Origin: JAAZPT01 sp964544955
GTDB taxonomy: Bacteria > Bacillota > Clostridia > Christensenellales > Aristaeellaceae
Assembly (NCBI GenBank): GCA_964544955.1
Contig: CAZJEB010000017.1
Span: 1 to 28,652, forward strand
DNA: 28,652 bases
Direction: 5' to 3'
The position numbers were made by a program, and so were the translations under genes. Position 1 is the stretch's first letter, and every line of letters starts with the position of its first letter. Positions 6,758 through 14,297 of this stretch are shown one piece after another. The notes under the pieces were generated by a model, which saw only the letters and a list, made by a program, of their open reading frames with translations, was not told the origin of the DNA and did no database searches.

Positions 6758-7477
6758 GCAATATTCCTCTATGGCTTTGCATATAAAATCGGTAGTGCCT
6801 TCGCCAAACTTATCCATAGTGGCTTTAAAGCGGGAATCGCCTTTGTACATTTGTGCTAAGTTTAGCAACATTTGATTATCACAGGGGTAAAAGTTGGTGT
6901 TTATGTGGCTTTGCCAAGCTTGTACAAGGCTTTTAGCCTGTGGGCTTGCGGGGTTGCCATCTTTTATTTGGGCAAAGGCCTCAAATATTTTGTTGGCAGC
7001 ATCGTTTATACTGTTCCATTCATCCTTGCTTAAGCCTTTTGTGCGCTTTTGGCTTTCCTTGTAGGCATCGGTGTTGCCCCAACGCTGCTTTGCCTCTTGG
7101 GCGTATTTATCCATTTCCATAGTAATCTCCTTTGTGTTAAATTCTTTAAAGCTAAGCTTTGTGCCTTGCTTTTGAATATCATCAATAAGTTTAATAATGT
7201 TTTCCAAACGGGTTTTCTTTTTAATAAGAATATGCTTGTGATTTTCTAAGGCGGAATTTTTATCAAAGGCCTTATCTATCATGTTAGCAATATCATCCAA
7301 ACTAAAGCCTAACTCCTTATAAAACATAATTTGTTGAAGGCGAACTAGGTTGGCTTGGCTGTAATGCCTGTAACCAGCCTTTGAAATACTATCGGGGGTA
7401 AGTAAACCAATTTTGTGGTAATATTGCAATGTTCTAACGCTAAGGCCTGTAAGCTTGGCTACTTCGTTTATAAGCAT
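6752..7477 (-). CDS. MerR family regulator with TipAS effector domain
   Basis: The 241-residue DNA-binding protein has an N-terminal MerR winged helix ('INEVAKLTGLSVRTLQYYHK', residues about 3-22, then GLLTP and YRHYS), a dimerisation coiled coil (about 75-105) and a C-terminal TipAS domain (about 115-241, starting 'YAQEAKQRWGNTDAYKES'). TipAS domains bind thiopeptide-like or other hydrophobic ligands; TipAL of Streptomyces, Mta of Bacillus and SkgA are relatives that activate drug-resistance genes. The promoter has the 19-bp spacer expected for MerR control, so it probably regulates itself. A MATE exporter lies 1.1 kb away (8137), but no similar operator was found in front of it. AGGTG precedes the ATG. 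Confidence 0.93.
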   Translation of the reverse strand: MLINEVAKLTGLSVRTLQYYHKIGLLTPDSISKAGYRHYSQANLVRLQQIMFYKELGFSLDDIANMIDKAFDKNSALENHKHILIKKKTRLENIIKLIDDIQKQGTKLSFKEFNTKEITMEMDKYAQEAKQRWGNTDAYKESQKRTKGLSKDEWNSINDAANKIFEAFAQIKDGNPASPQAKSLVQAWQSHINTNFYPCDNQMLLNLAQMYKGDSRFKATMDKFGEGTTDFICKAIEEYCK

Positions 7478-7495
7478 AAATTCACCTCCAAATAT

Positions 7496-7526
7496 ATAAT
7501 AAACTATTACCTAAGGTTATAGTCAA
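7496..7526 (-). promoter_or_regulatory. MerR-type promoter with 19-bp spacer and operator dyad
   Basis: On the minus strand, -35 TTGACT (7526-7521) and -10 TATTAT (7501-7496) are 19 bp apart. The spacer carries a 21-bp dyad (7503-7523) with arms ACTATAACCT and AGGTAATAGT around one central base, differing from perfect symmetry at one position. A long spacer filled by a dyad is the hallmark of promoters activated by DNA distortion by MerR proteins, so autoregulation is likely. Confidence 0.8.
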
Positions 7527-7587
7527 GGTTTTTATACACATTTTTTATATTTAATGTTAGAATATAGAAAAGCCTTTGGAGGTATAC

Positions 7588-8010
7588 ATGAATATTGCGG
7601 ATAAGTCTTACACCCCAACAATTGAGGACCTGCAAAACTATATAAATAACCCACTTTTTAATAACTTTTTAAATAAGATTAACGAGGAGTATGCGCCTAA
7701 GGTAACAATAGAGTATAGTAGTTGTAGCTTGATACCTGGCTGGAATATAAAGTTTAAAAAGGCGGGCAAGGCCTTGTGCACCCTGTACCCTGGTAAGGGT
7801 AGCTTTATGTTGCTTATTGTTGTGGGCCAAAAGGAGAAGGATATGGTTGAGTTCCTGTTGCCCCAAATGAGCGATGAAATGCAAAAACTGTATAAGGATA
7901 CTAAGGAAGGTATGGGTCAAAGGTGGTTGATACCTACATTAAGTGTAGAAAATAAACTATACTTTGACTGTTTGGATTTGATAAAGATTAGGCGATATAA
8001 TAAAATTTAA
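7588..8010 (+). CDS. DUF3788 family protein
   Basis: The 140-residue soluble protein has the DUF3788 pattern: 'PGWNIKFKKAGKALCTLYP' followed by a hydrophobic strand 'GSFMLLIVVGQKE' and a C-terminal 'DLIKIRRYNKI'. The family is small, widespread in Clostridia and Bacteroidetes and of unknown function, possibly an effector- or metabolite-binding barrel. I start it at the ATG 7588 because the upstream in-frame TTG at 7576 overlaps the Shine-Dalgarno site (GGAGG at 7578-7582). It is divergent from the MerR gene, with which it shares about 110 bp of upstream DNA, and may belong to its regulon, but no second MerR promoter is seen on this strand. Confidence 0.82.
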   Translation: MNIADKSYTPTIEDLQNYINNPLFNNFLNKINEEYAPKVTIEYSSCSLIPGWNIKFKKAGKALCTLYPGKGSFMLLIVVGQKEKDMVEFLLPQMSDEMQKLYKDTKEGMGQRWLIPTLSVENKLYFDCLDLIKIRRYNKI

Positions 8011-8067
8011 GCCTACAAAAAGGAATAATATGAATAGACCATGATATTACATACAATTTAACAATGC

Positions 8068-8096
8068 TTGCAATTAAGTTTATTTAATAATATATT
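8068..8096 (+). promoter_or_regulatory. Promoter of the second MATE gene
   Basis: TTGCAA (8068-8073), 17 bp, TATATT (8091-8096), giving a leader of about 35 nt that ends with AGGAGA before the ATG at 8137. The spacer is of normal length, so this does not look like a MerR-activated promoter. Confidence 0.6.
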
Positions 8097-8136
8097 AGTA
8101 GTGCAGGCTTTTTAAGCTTGTAAAGATAGGAGAATT

Positions 8137-9489
8137 ATGGATTCTAAACAATTATATTTGAATAAAAGCCCGCGTAAGTTGTTTTTTACTGCTGCTATAC
8201 CCGGGGCTATAAGTATGCTTGCTATGGCCTTGTATAGCGTGTTTGACGGTATTTTTGTTGGGCAAATTTTAGGTGATACATCCTTTGCGGCAATAAACCT
8301 TGGCATAACATTTGTTATGATAAATTTTTCATTGGCGGATTTGATTGGCGTGGGATCATCCGTGCCAATATCCATATATTTAGGGATGAAGGATAATAAA
8401 AACGCAAATAATGTGTTTACAATGGCTTGTATTATGATATTTGTAATGAGCTTTGTTGTGGGGGCATTAATGTATGTGTTAGCCCCTGCAATGTTAAGCC
8501 TTATAGGCGCCCATGATAGGCTTGCCCATTTGGCGGTTCAGTATATAAGGGTGTATGCCTTGTGCTCGCCTATAACAACAATATTGTTTGCGGTGGATAA
8601 CTTTTTAAGGATATCCGGCAAAATTAAGTTTAGCATGGTGCTTAATATAGTGCTTTCAATAATAACATTAGCCTTGGAGTACGTGTTTTTAGCGGTGTTT
8701 AAGTTTGATATTTGGGGGGCAGCATTGGCATCATGCATAGGTATGGCAACAATAGCATCAATAGCATTGTACCCCTTTGTTAGAGGGCGCTTGGAGTTAA
8801 AGTTTGTTAAACCACAGTTTAGTAAATTTGAGGTATTTAGGATAATAAAATGTGGATTGCCCACGTTTTTAAGCAATATATCGGGTAGGGTTACATCAAT
8901 AGCTATAAACTCGGCCTTGTTAAACTTTGGTGGAGAGATATCCGTATCCGTGTATGGAATAGTGATGTACTCGGGGGATTTGATACAACCCTTAATATAC
9001 GGTGTAAACGATTCATTACAGCCTGCAATAGGTTATAACTGGGGTGCGGGGCGATTTGATAGGGTTAAAGCCCTTGCGAAGCATACCTTTGGGGCAAGTG
9101 GTGTTATAGGGGTGATATCGGCAGTGGTGATGTTTATGTTCCCCACAACAATGGCGGCTATGTTTTCAACAAATACGGATAAAGCTTTTTTAGATATGGT
9201 AACAACAGCATTGAGGATATATGCGGGGGCAAGGTTGTTTTTCTGGTTTGGGTTTGCGGTGCAAAGTTACATGAGCGCAGTGGAGCAACCCTTGTATTCT
9301 GGTATAATAAGCACATGTATGAGCTTTGTGTTCCCCATGTTAGGCTTGGGTGTGTTTTATAGCTTAGGTTTAACGGGGATATGGTTGAATACGTTGTTTG
9401 TAATGTTTTGCACAGCGGTGGTATCGGCGTTGTTGTTGATAAGATTTAATAAAAAGGCGGAAAAGATAATACCACATAGAGCTTTATAA
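8137..9489 (+). CDS. MATE family multidrug efflux transporter
   Basis: The 450-residue polytopic membrane protein is of the MATE family, DinF/MepA-like branch. It begins 'LNKSPRKLFFTAAIPGAISM', carries 'YSVFDGIFVGQILGDTSFAA' (about 28-47), the 'IGVGSSVPISIYLGMKDNK' loop (about 70-88), and the second-half equivalents 'QPLIYGVNDSLQPAIGYNWG' (about 285-304) and 'MSAVEQPLYSG'. About twelve membrane segments are present and the length is normal. The YNWGAG motif is characteristic of the MepA/VmrA group. It is a single gene with its own promoter and a very strong terminator. Proximity to a TipAS regulator makes drug export plausible, but the substrate is unknown. Confidence 0.94.
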   Translation: MDSKQLYLNKSPRKLFFTAAIPGAISMLAMALYSVFDGIFVGQILGDTSFAAINLGITFVMINFSLADLIGVGSSVPISIYLGMKDNKNANNVFTMACIMIFVMSFVVGALMYVLAPAMLSLIGAHDRLAHLAVQYIRVYALCSPITTILFAVDNFLRISGKIKFSMVLNIVLSIITLALEYVFLAVFKFDIWGAALASCIGMATIASIALYPFVRGRLELKFVKPQFSKFEVFRIIKCGLPTFLSNISGRVTSIAINSALLNFGGEISVSVYGIVMYSGDLIQPLIYGVNDSLQPAIGYNWGAGRFDRVKALAKHTFGASGVIGVISAVVMFMFPTTMAAMFSTNTDKAFLDMVTTALRIYAGARLFFWFGFAVQSYMSAVEQPLYSGIISTCMSFVFPMLGLGVFYSLGLTGIWLNTLFVMFCTAVVSALLLIRFNKKAEKIIPHRAL

Positions 9490-9493
9490 AGAG

Positions 9494-9534
9494 TAAAGGT
9501 GGGGTCAAGGCGTCACGCCTTGACCCCACCTTTA
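9494..9534. terminator. Near-perfect 20-bp inverted repeat, bidirectional terminator
   Basis: Arms of about 20 bases (9494-9513 and 9515-9534) around one central C, reading TAAAGGTGGGGTCAAGGCGT and its complement. It sits between the convergent MATE and FetB genes and would terminate from either side, although T-runs are only three long. The arm GGGGTCAAGGCGTCACG recurs as half-arms in the mosaic repeats near 150, 380 and 22830. Confidence 0.75.
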
Positions 9535-9547
9535 TGTTTATAAGCCC

Positions 9548-10315
9548 TCACACCAAATTATCCTTATCATCAAACATCCTCTTCTGGCTTAACATTATCC
9601 CCAAGTATATACTAAAATACCTGGTAACATATATGGCAAACATTATACCTATTTGGTACAATATCGCCTCAAAGGGGAGGCTTCCCCCTAATATCTGCCC
9701 CGTCATCATCCCTGGCAAGGATACCAAGCCCATTGTTGCCATACTTGCTATATTGGGGGATATGCTTGCAACTATACCGCTATTTATATAAGGCCTTATC
9801 GCCTGCAAGCGTGTTGCGCCCAAGGCCAAGGAGTAATTAATTCCATTTTTATTATTCTTTACGCCCCTATAAAAGTTTTGCATACCCACTACATCATTAT
9901 TTAGTATATTGCCCAACAACATACCGTTTATTGTAATTAAATAGCGAGCATCTAATGGGTTAGGCAGGCCTAGCACCACCGTATTAAAAAACAGCACCAT
10001 AAACAAATCGGGTATCAACATGGAAAAAAACAATGGGGTAAAAAGCAGTTTAACGCTAAACTTTGCGCTATTCAAGGCGCTTAATGTGGCAACCACCACC
10101 ATTAAAAGCACATAGGCGATATTTACAAAGGGGTTATTTAACTGGAACATATACTGCAAATACACGCCCACAAGGCTTAATTGCACTATCATCCTTGTTA
10201 AGGATATCAATATTTTTTTATTCAGCCCTATACCCAATTTTTTATTCATAAACAGTGTGGGTATAATAAGCACTGCGATATAGCAAAGGCTTAAATAGCT
10301 TATACTATCATTCAT
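9548..10315 (-). CDS. fetB: UPF0014 ABC transporter permease (iron export, FetB-like)
   Basis: The 255-residue membrane protein with about seven helices belongs to the UPF0014/YbbM family, the permease partner of FetA. In E. coli FetAB exports iron and protects against oxidative stress. Family traits are 'RMIVQLSLVGVYLQYMF' (second helix), 'NGMLLGNILNNDVVGMQNFY' (cytoplasmic loop), 'ALGATRLQAIRPYI' and 'VSLPGMMTGQILGGSLP'. I start it at ATG 10315, not at the upstream in-frame ATG at 10363, because AGGAGGGTGG lies just before it and because its start then overlaps the FetA stop by 8 bp (ATGAATGA), giving translational coupling. The upstream alternative would add 16 residues encoded inside fetA. 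It ends at the convergent terminator. Confidence 0.9.
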   Translation of the reverse strand: MNDSISYLSLCYIAVLIIPTLFMNKKLGIGLNKKILISLTRMIVQLSLVGVYLQYMFQLNNPFVNIAYVLLMVVVATLSALNSAKFSVKLLFTPLFFSMLIPDLFMVLFFNTVVLGLPNPLDARYLITINGMLLGNILNNDVVGMQNFYRGVKNNKNGINYSLALGATRLQAIRPYINSGIVASISPNIASMATMGLVSLPGMMTGQILGGSLPFEAILYQIGIMFAIYVTRYFSIYLGIMLSQKRMFDDKDNLV

Positions 10316-10925
10316 GCAATTCCACCCTCCTAAAATTGCCCAATGTTCCCCACACATCATCATGGCTTACAATTACAACGGTTTGGCTAACATTTGCAAA
10401 ATATTGGGCTATTTTAATTTTAAGGTCATGATCCAAGGCGGATGTTGCTTCATCCAGCAAAAAAGCGGGTCGATTAAGCATAACTGCTATTATTATGCCC
10501 AAGCGTTGGCGTTCACCGCCGGATAATTCATCTGTATTTTTATTTAGCAAGTTTAAATCAAACTCAAACAGCTTTGCCAAGCCCTCATCAAACTCACCGT
10601 TATAGTTATTATACTTATATTGGCTTATGGTTTTAAGCAAGCTTTTAACATCCACCGAGGGCAGGCTCACCGCCTGATCCACATAGGCAAAATTTTGGCG
10701 AAGTTCAGTAAAGGCCTTACCTTCAACGGTATTGCCCTCAAATATAATTTGCCCACTATCTATATTTTGGAAGCCCAGCAATATTTTAAGTAATGTGGAT
10801 TTTCCACTGCCAGATTTGCCCGCTATTTGAAGTTTTTCGCCCCGTTCCACACTCAAATTAAAGTTATGGAAAATTAGCTTATTATCTTGTTTTAGGCAAA
10901 TATCCCTAAGCTGAATAAAGCCCAT
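10308..10925 (-). CDS. fetA: ABC transporter ATP-binding protein (FetA-like)
   Basis: The 205-residue peripheral membrane ATPase has all nucleotide-binding motifs: Walker A GKSGSGKST (36-44), Q-loop near VDQ (82-84), signature LSGGERQRLG (134-143), Walker B AFLLDEAT (154-161) and switch His in VSHDD (186-190). It is short for an ABC ATPase, as in the FetA/YbbL group. It is coupled by an 8-bp overlap to the UPF0014 permease, which together make a minimal exporter thought to handle iron. AAGGGGGC precedes the ATG. It lies 9 bp after the hemolysin III gene, in the same operon. Confidence 0.9.
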   Translation of the reverse strand: MGFIQLRDICLKQDNKLIFHNFNLSVERGEKLQIAGKSGSGKSTLLKILLGFQNIDSGQIIFEGNTVEGKAFTELRQNFAYVDQAVSLPSVDVKSLLKTISQYKYNNYNGEFDEGLAKLFEFDLNLLNKNTDELSGGERQRLGIIIAVMLNRPAFLLDEATSALDHDLKIKIAQYFANVSQTVVIVSHDDVWGTLGNFRRVELHE

Positions 10926-10934
10926 ATAGCCCCC

Positions 10935-11603
10935 TTAAAGCACGTATTTATATATGGATACAAACTGTAAAAAGCTACCCAGCAACACAAACAAGTGGAA
11001 CAAGCTATGCATATACTTTTGTTTTTTACCTATGCCATACAGTATTGCCCCCACGGTGTAAAGTATTCCCCCCACCAGCATAAGCATAAAGCCATTATAG
11101 CCCATGGACTGCACTGCCAAATTCCATATAAAAACCACAGCCCAGCCCATAAACAAGTTGCACACCATGCTAAATATTGCAAACTTTTTTAAATCTATTG
11201 CATTTAGCACTATTGCCACAACAGCCAAAGCCCATTCAAAGCCCAAAAACAGCCAAGCCACCAAGGAATTTACAGGCCTTACAGCCACCAATGCCACAGG
11301 GGTCGTTGTGCCCGCAATAAGCAAATATATTGCACAATGATCCAATATACGCATTACCTTTTTAGCCATACCTGGTTTTAAGCCATGGTAAACGCTACTC
11401 ATTGTATAAAGTATTATCATAGATAAGCCATATATTATTGATGATACTATACCATACACATCACCCTTTAGTGATGCCTTTATAACACACATTAAAAGGG
11501 CAACCACACCAAACACTCCACCCACAATATGGCTTACCATGTTTGTTATCTCCTCGCCCTTTGTATAATTAGGCAAAAGCCTATCCTTTAATTTTGTACG
11601 CAT
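10935..11603 (-). CDS. Hemolysin III family protein (PAQR-type membrane protein)
   Basis: The 222-residue seven-helix membrane protein has the conserved residues of the hemolysin III/YqfA/PAQR family: 'NMVSHIVGGVFGV' near the N-terminus, 'SSVYHGL' after the third helix, 'LDHCAIYLLIAGTTTP' in the fourth and 'HSLFHLFVLLGS' in the last. The Ser, His and Asp positions form the Zn site of PAQR proteins, whose members are hydrolases or receptors; the hemolytic name is historical. I use the ATG at 11603; the in-frame TTG at 11618 overlaps its Shine-Dalgarno GGGGGGTG. It is followed after 9 bp by the FetAB pair, so it may act in the same membrane or metal stress response. Confidence 0.9.
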   Translation of the reverse strand: MRTKLKDRLLPNYTKGEEITNMVSHIVGGVFGVVALLMCVIKASLKGDVYGIVSSIIYGLSMIILYTMSSVYHGLKPGMAKKVMRILDHCAIYLLIAGTTTPVALVAVRPVNSLVAWLFLGFEWALAVVAIVLNAIDLKKFAIFSMVCNLFMGWAVVFIWNLAVQSMGYNGFMLMLVGGILYTVGAILYGIGKKQKYMHSLFHLFVLLGSFLQFVSIYKYVL

Positions 11604-11668
11604 AATAACACCCCCCAATACAATTATAAGGCTTTATTATTAAATTTGTGTTTTAACATTGCATTTAT

Positions 11669-12334
11669 TTACCACACATAAGGTATAAGGCGATATTTAA
11701 CCTTATTTTTATAATCCTTATAGCCATCAAGCCCATCCTCCAGCAATGCCTCCTCTTTTTTAAGCCTTACCACAATTATTGCTGGGTAGGCCAAAAATAT
11801 TACAAAGGCAGCAAAGGAGCCTAACACCAAGGGCATAGCCAAAAACATTATTATTGTGGCGCTATACATGGGGTGGCGAACTATGGCATACAGCCCTGTA
11901 TCCACCACCTTTTGATTCTGTTGAACCTCCACCGTGCGTGATAAATACTCATTTTGCTTTAGCACCACAAAATAAAGCATATAGCCCAATAAAAACACAA
12001 GGGCAAAAGCCCAAGATACCCACGAGGGTAAGAGGCTGAATTTAAGCCTAAAATCCAAGCCAGCCACAACAAAGCCCAGCACAAACATAAGCCCGCTAAG
12101 CTTTACAAGCGTTCCCTGACCTTTTTGTTTTTCATTAAAGTTAAGGCGTTTTTTAAGAAGATTAGGCATACACTTAAGCATATACAGCCCCAAAAAAGCC
12201 ATAGGGATAAACAGCACCCCCAGTAAAAGCCAAGCCTGCCAAAAGGCCAAGCTCCCCGAAGGCACAAACAGCAAAAGGGCAAGTATTAAAGCCCCTAAGG
12301 CAAATTTTATTAGGCCTTGCAAAGTATAGTTCAC
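11669..12334 (-). CDS. Isoprenylcysteine carboxyl methyltransferase-like membrane protein
   Basis: The 221-residue protein has about five membrane helices and ends with the ICMT/PEMT methyltransferase signature: 'VVDTGLYAIVRHPMYSATI' (about 144-162, RHPxY motif), a hydrophobic hairpin, then 'RLKKEEALLEDGLDGYKDYK' (about 190-209, the EExxL...Y motif that completes the SAM site). Bacterial members of this fold methylate isoprenoids, lipids or unknown small molecules; the substrate is not known. Length is typical. It follows the YbaK gene by 9 bp and is separated from the hemolysin III gene by about 65 bp without a visible terminator, so the operon may continue. Confidence 0.87.
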   Translation of the reverse strand: MNYTLQGLIKFALGALILALLLFVPSGSLAFWQAWLLLGVLFIPMAFLGLYMLKCMPNLLKKRLNFNEKQKGQGTLVKLSGLMFVLGFVVAGLDFRLKFSLLPSWVSWAFALVFLLGYMLYFVVLKQNEYLSRTVEVQQNQKVVDTGLYAIVRHPMYSATIIMFLAMPLVLGSFAAFVIFLAYPAIIVVRLKKEEALLEDGLDGYKDYKNKVKYRLIPYVW

Positions 12335-12343
12335 AATATCCCC

Positions 12344-12811
12344 CTAAGGCAGTTTACACACATCCACCCATTTAATATAGTTAGAGTATTTTTCCAGTTG
12401 ATTTATATCAAGCTTTATGGCGCTATTAGCGCTACCACAGGCGGGGTAAACAAAGTCAAAGCGTTTTAAGCTTTCATCCAAATACACCTTTACCCCATCA
12501 TTTATTGCAAAGGGGCAAACGCCGCCCACGTCATGCCCTATAAGGTTTTCAACCTCATCAAAGCCAAGCATTTTAGCCTTTGCGCCAAATTCCGCCTTAT
12601 ACTTAGGGTTATCTATTTTAGCATCCCCTGCCACAACTATTAGTATTGGCTCATTATTCACTTTAAAGGATAATGTTTTAGCGATAAGTTGTTCCGCACA
12701 GCCCAAGGCTTTTGCCGCAAGGGCTACCGTTGCACTAGATTTTTCAAACTCCAGCACCCTATTATCCATACCATATTGTTTAAAATATTCTTTTACCTTA
12801 TCTATTGCCAT
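12344..12811 (-). CDS. YbaK/EbsC family aminoacyl-tRNA deacylase
   Basis: The 155-residue cytoplasmic protein has the YbaK/ProX/INS fold, which hydrolyses mischarged tRNAs such as Cys- or Ala-tRNA(Pro). Visible motifs are 'SSATVALAAKALGCAEQLIAKTLSF' (residues about 25-49, with the conserved Lys in AKTL), the 'LIVVAGDAKID' strand, 'GHDVGGVCPFAI' (about 99-110, the GxVxPF motif) and 'SANSAIKLD' near the end. The residue pattern fits the small stand-alone clostridial members. It lies 8-10 bp from both neighbours in a tight minus-strand operon. Which tRNA it edits cannot be read from the sequence. Confidence 0.92.
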   Translation of the reverse strand: MAIDKVKEYFKQYGMDNRVLEFEKSSATVALAAKALGCAEQLIAKTLSFKVNNEPILIVVAGDAKIDNPKYKAEFGAKAKMLGFDEVENLIGHDVGGVCPFAINDGVKVYLDESLKRFDFVYPACGSANSAIKLDINQLEKYSNYIKWVDVCKLP

Positions 12812-12821
12812 AATTCACCAC

Positions 12822-13169
12822 TTAAACAAACAAATTTCTATTTATAATATCATCAACAGCCTTATACAGCGTGGGTTTTTCAAAGCTATTTTTAAAGGGA
12901 ACATTAACGCAGCCCTTGCCTCTACCTGGTTTTTTTAGTTTAGCTTTAAGCTCAACTATATACTCAAAATCCAATGTATGCAACGAAAAATGTTCCTTTG
13001 CCACGCTAAAGGCCACAAAGTTATGGTTTTTATCCCCAGGCAATTTATACATTATTATGTTATAGCTTATTTTACCCGCCATAGCCTTTTTATCCATATA
13101 GGCCACAAACTCCTCAAGCCAAGCCTTATGTTCACCAGTATATTGGTTTATATATTCTGTAATTGTCAT
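12822..13169 (-). CDS. DUF1801 domain-containing protein (YdhG-like)
   Basis: The 115-residue cytoplasmic protein has the DUF1801/YdhG fold: 'GKISYNIIMYKL' (about 32-43), 'FVAFSVAKEHFSLHTLD' (about 51-67) and 'KKPGRGKGCVNVPF' (about 79-92). DUF1801 proteins are related to Bacillus subtilis YdhG/Fra, a frataxin-like iron donor, but many members have no known function. Its ATG overlaps the stop of the upstream kinase-like gene by 4 bp (ATGA). The presence of a FetAB-like iron exporter further down the same strand is compatible with an iron role; that is inference from context only. Confidence 0.85.
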   Translation of the reverse strand: MTITEYINQYTGEHKAWLEEFVAYMDKKAMAGKISYNIIMYKLPGDKNHNFVAFSVAKEHFSLHTLDFEYIVELKAKLKKPGRGKGCVNVPFKNSFEKPTLYKAVDDIINRNLFV

Positions 13170-13654
13170 AATTTTGCTATTAAATTAGCTATCTCCTCTA
13201 CATTTTTATTATCCGTATCAATTTTTATTGTATTAAGTTTATCATACAGTTTAAGCCTTTCAAGGCTTCTTGCAAATACATCCCCATCACGTTTGCCCTC
13301 CTCCACATCCTTTTCAAGGCGTTGTTTAAGGCTACACGGGCTTGCTATTAGGGAAATGCTTTTTACATTGCAGGGGCTTAGGCCCTCTAATATATTGTTA
13401 ATTATACCCTGTTCGTGCATCACCCAACAAAACACAATATTTTTATAGGCGGAGCATTTTATAAACTGGTTTAGCAAAAAAACTATATTCTCCAAAACCA
13501 TTTTCCTTGTTTCATCATTTACAACAAAAGGTTGAGCATCCCAGCACTAATCCCCATCAAGGAACACGCTATTAGGCAACAAGCTTTTAAGTTTTTGGCA
13601 AACTGTGGTTTTACCCACGCCCATAGGTCCACCTACAATGTACAAGTTTTTCAT
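13166..13654 (-). pseudogene. AAA/P-loop nucleoside-kinase-like gene with in-frame amber stop
   Basis: The reading frame starts at ATG 13654 (GGGGG upstream) with 'MKNLYIVGGPMGVGKTT', a clean P-loop (GPMGVGKT, residues 9-16). It runs to 'SVFLDGD' and meets TAG at codon 36 (13547-13549). The same frame continues at once with CWD and on to 13166, including 'FCWVMHEQGIINNI' and a C-terminal 'RSLERLKLYDKLNTIKID'. Relatives of this family have Trp at that spot (GDWCWD), so TGG to TAG by one base is the simplest explanation. Ribosomes could restart at the ATG 13501, but that product lacks the P-loop. Full length would be 162 codons, normal for the family. TAG ends several other genes here, so it is not a reassigned codon. 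A -10 TATAAT lies at 13685-13680. It is first in the operon with DUF1801. Confidence 0.85.
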
Positions 13655-13710
13655 AACATCCCCCAAACATTTATAGCTTATTATACCACCTAATTAAATT
13701 ATTTGTGCAA

Positions 13711-13732
13711 TAAAAAAAGGCCCAAGGCCTTT
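13711..13732 (-). terminator. Terminator of the chromate transporter pair
   Basis: On the minus strand AAAGGCC-TTG-GGCCTTT is followed by TTTTATT. The 5' arm overlaps the stop codon of the upstream gene. It isolates the pair from the kinase-like operon. Confidence 0.85.
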
Positions 13733-14297
13733 ATATTATTAAGTTTATTATTGTATATATAACACCACAGGCAAACATTACAACAATAGGGTTTAGCTTT
13801 GTTTTGCGCAAGGCCACAAAGGCCAACACAAACAGCACAGCGCTAACAACATCCGTATTAGCAAGCACCACATCCCCTATTTTAGATACATTCCACAAGA
13901 CCATCATAAACAGCGACACTGCCGCCCCAAATATAAGGGCAACAACCGCGGGGCGCAGGCTAGACAGCACCCCTTGCATAATATCTAAATTATGGTACTT
14001 ATAATAAAGGTGGGCAAGCAATGTAACCAATATCATGGATGGAAGTATAACCCCAAGGGTTGCCACTATCCCCCCAAGCACTCCCCCCATTTTTATACCT
14101 ATAAATGTAGCAGAGTTTATTGCCATAGGGCCTGGAGTCATTTCCGCTATTGTAATAAGGTCGGTAAACTGTTGCAAACTTATCCAATTATGTATATTAA
14201 CAGCCTGATCCTGTATAAGGGGGATAGCTGCATAGCCTCCACCCACGCTAAATGCCCCAATTTGAAGGAAGCTTAAAAACAATTGCAATAAAATCAT
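13731..14297 (-). CDS. Chromate transporter family protein, second half
   Basis: The 188-residue membrane protein is one CHR domain: 'SFLQIGAFSVGGGYAAIPLI' at the N-terminus (the FGG-type motif), 'EMTPGPMAINSATFIGIKMGG' (about 52-72, PGPMA motif) and a hydrophobic C-terminal half. Short-chain CHR proteins work as pairs, of which this is the second member. They are proton- or sulfate-driven anion transporters; chromate export is a known activity of the long forms, and the natural substrate here is unknown. It overlaps its partner by 4 bp and ends inside a terminator. Confidence 0.92.
   Translation of the reverse strand: MILLQLFLSFLQIGAFSVGGGYAAIPLIQDQAVNIHNWISLQQFTDLITIAEMTPGPMAINSATFIGIKMGGVLGGIVATLGVILPSMILVTLLAHLYYKYHNLDIMQGVLSSLRPAVVALIFGAAVSLFMMVLWNVSKIGDVVLANTDVVSAVLFVLAFVALRKTKLNPIVVMFACGVIYTIINLII

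Noticed and set aside
10316..10363. Longer N-terminus for the FetB-like permease
   Set aside because: The upstream in-frame ATG codons lie in the fetA coding region without a ribosome site, whereas ATG 10315 has AGGAGGGTGG just before it.
13547..13549. Reassigned amber codon (recoded genome)
   Set aside because: TAG serves as the stop codon of several intact genes in the window, for example at 1826, 2818 and 22865, so a single internal TAG is better explained by mutation, suppression or error.
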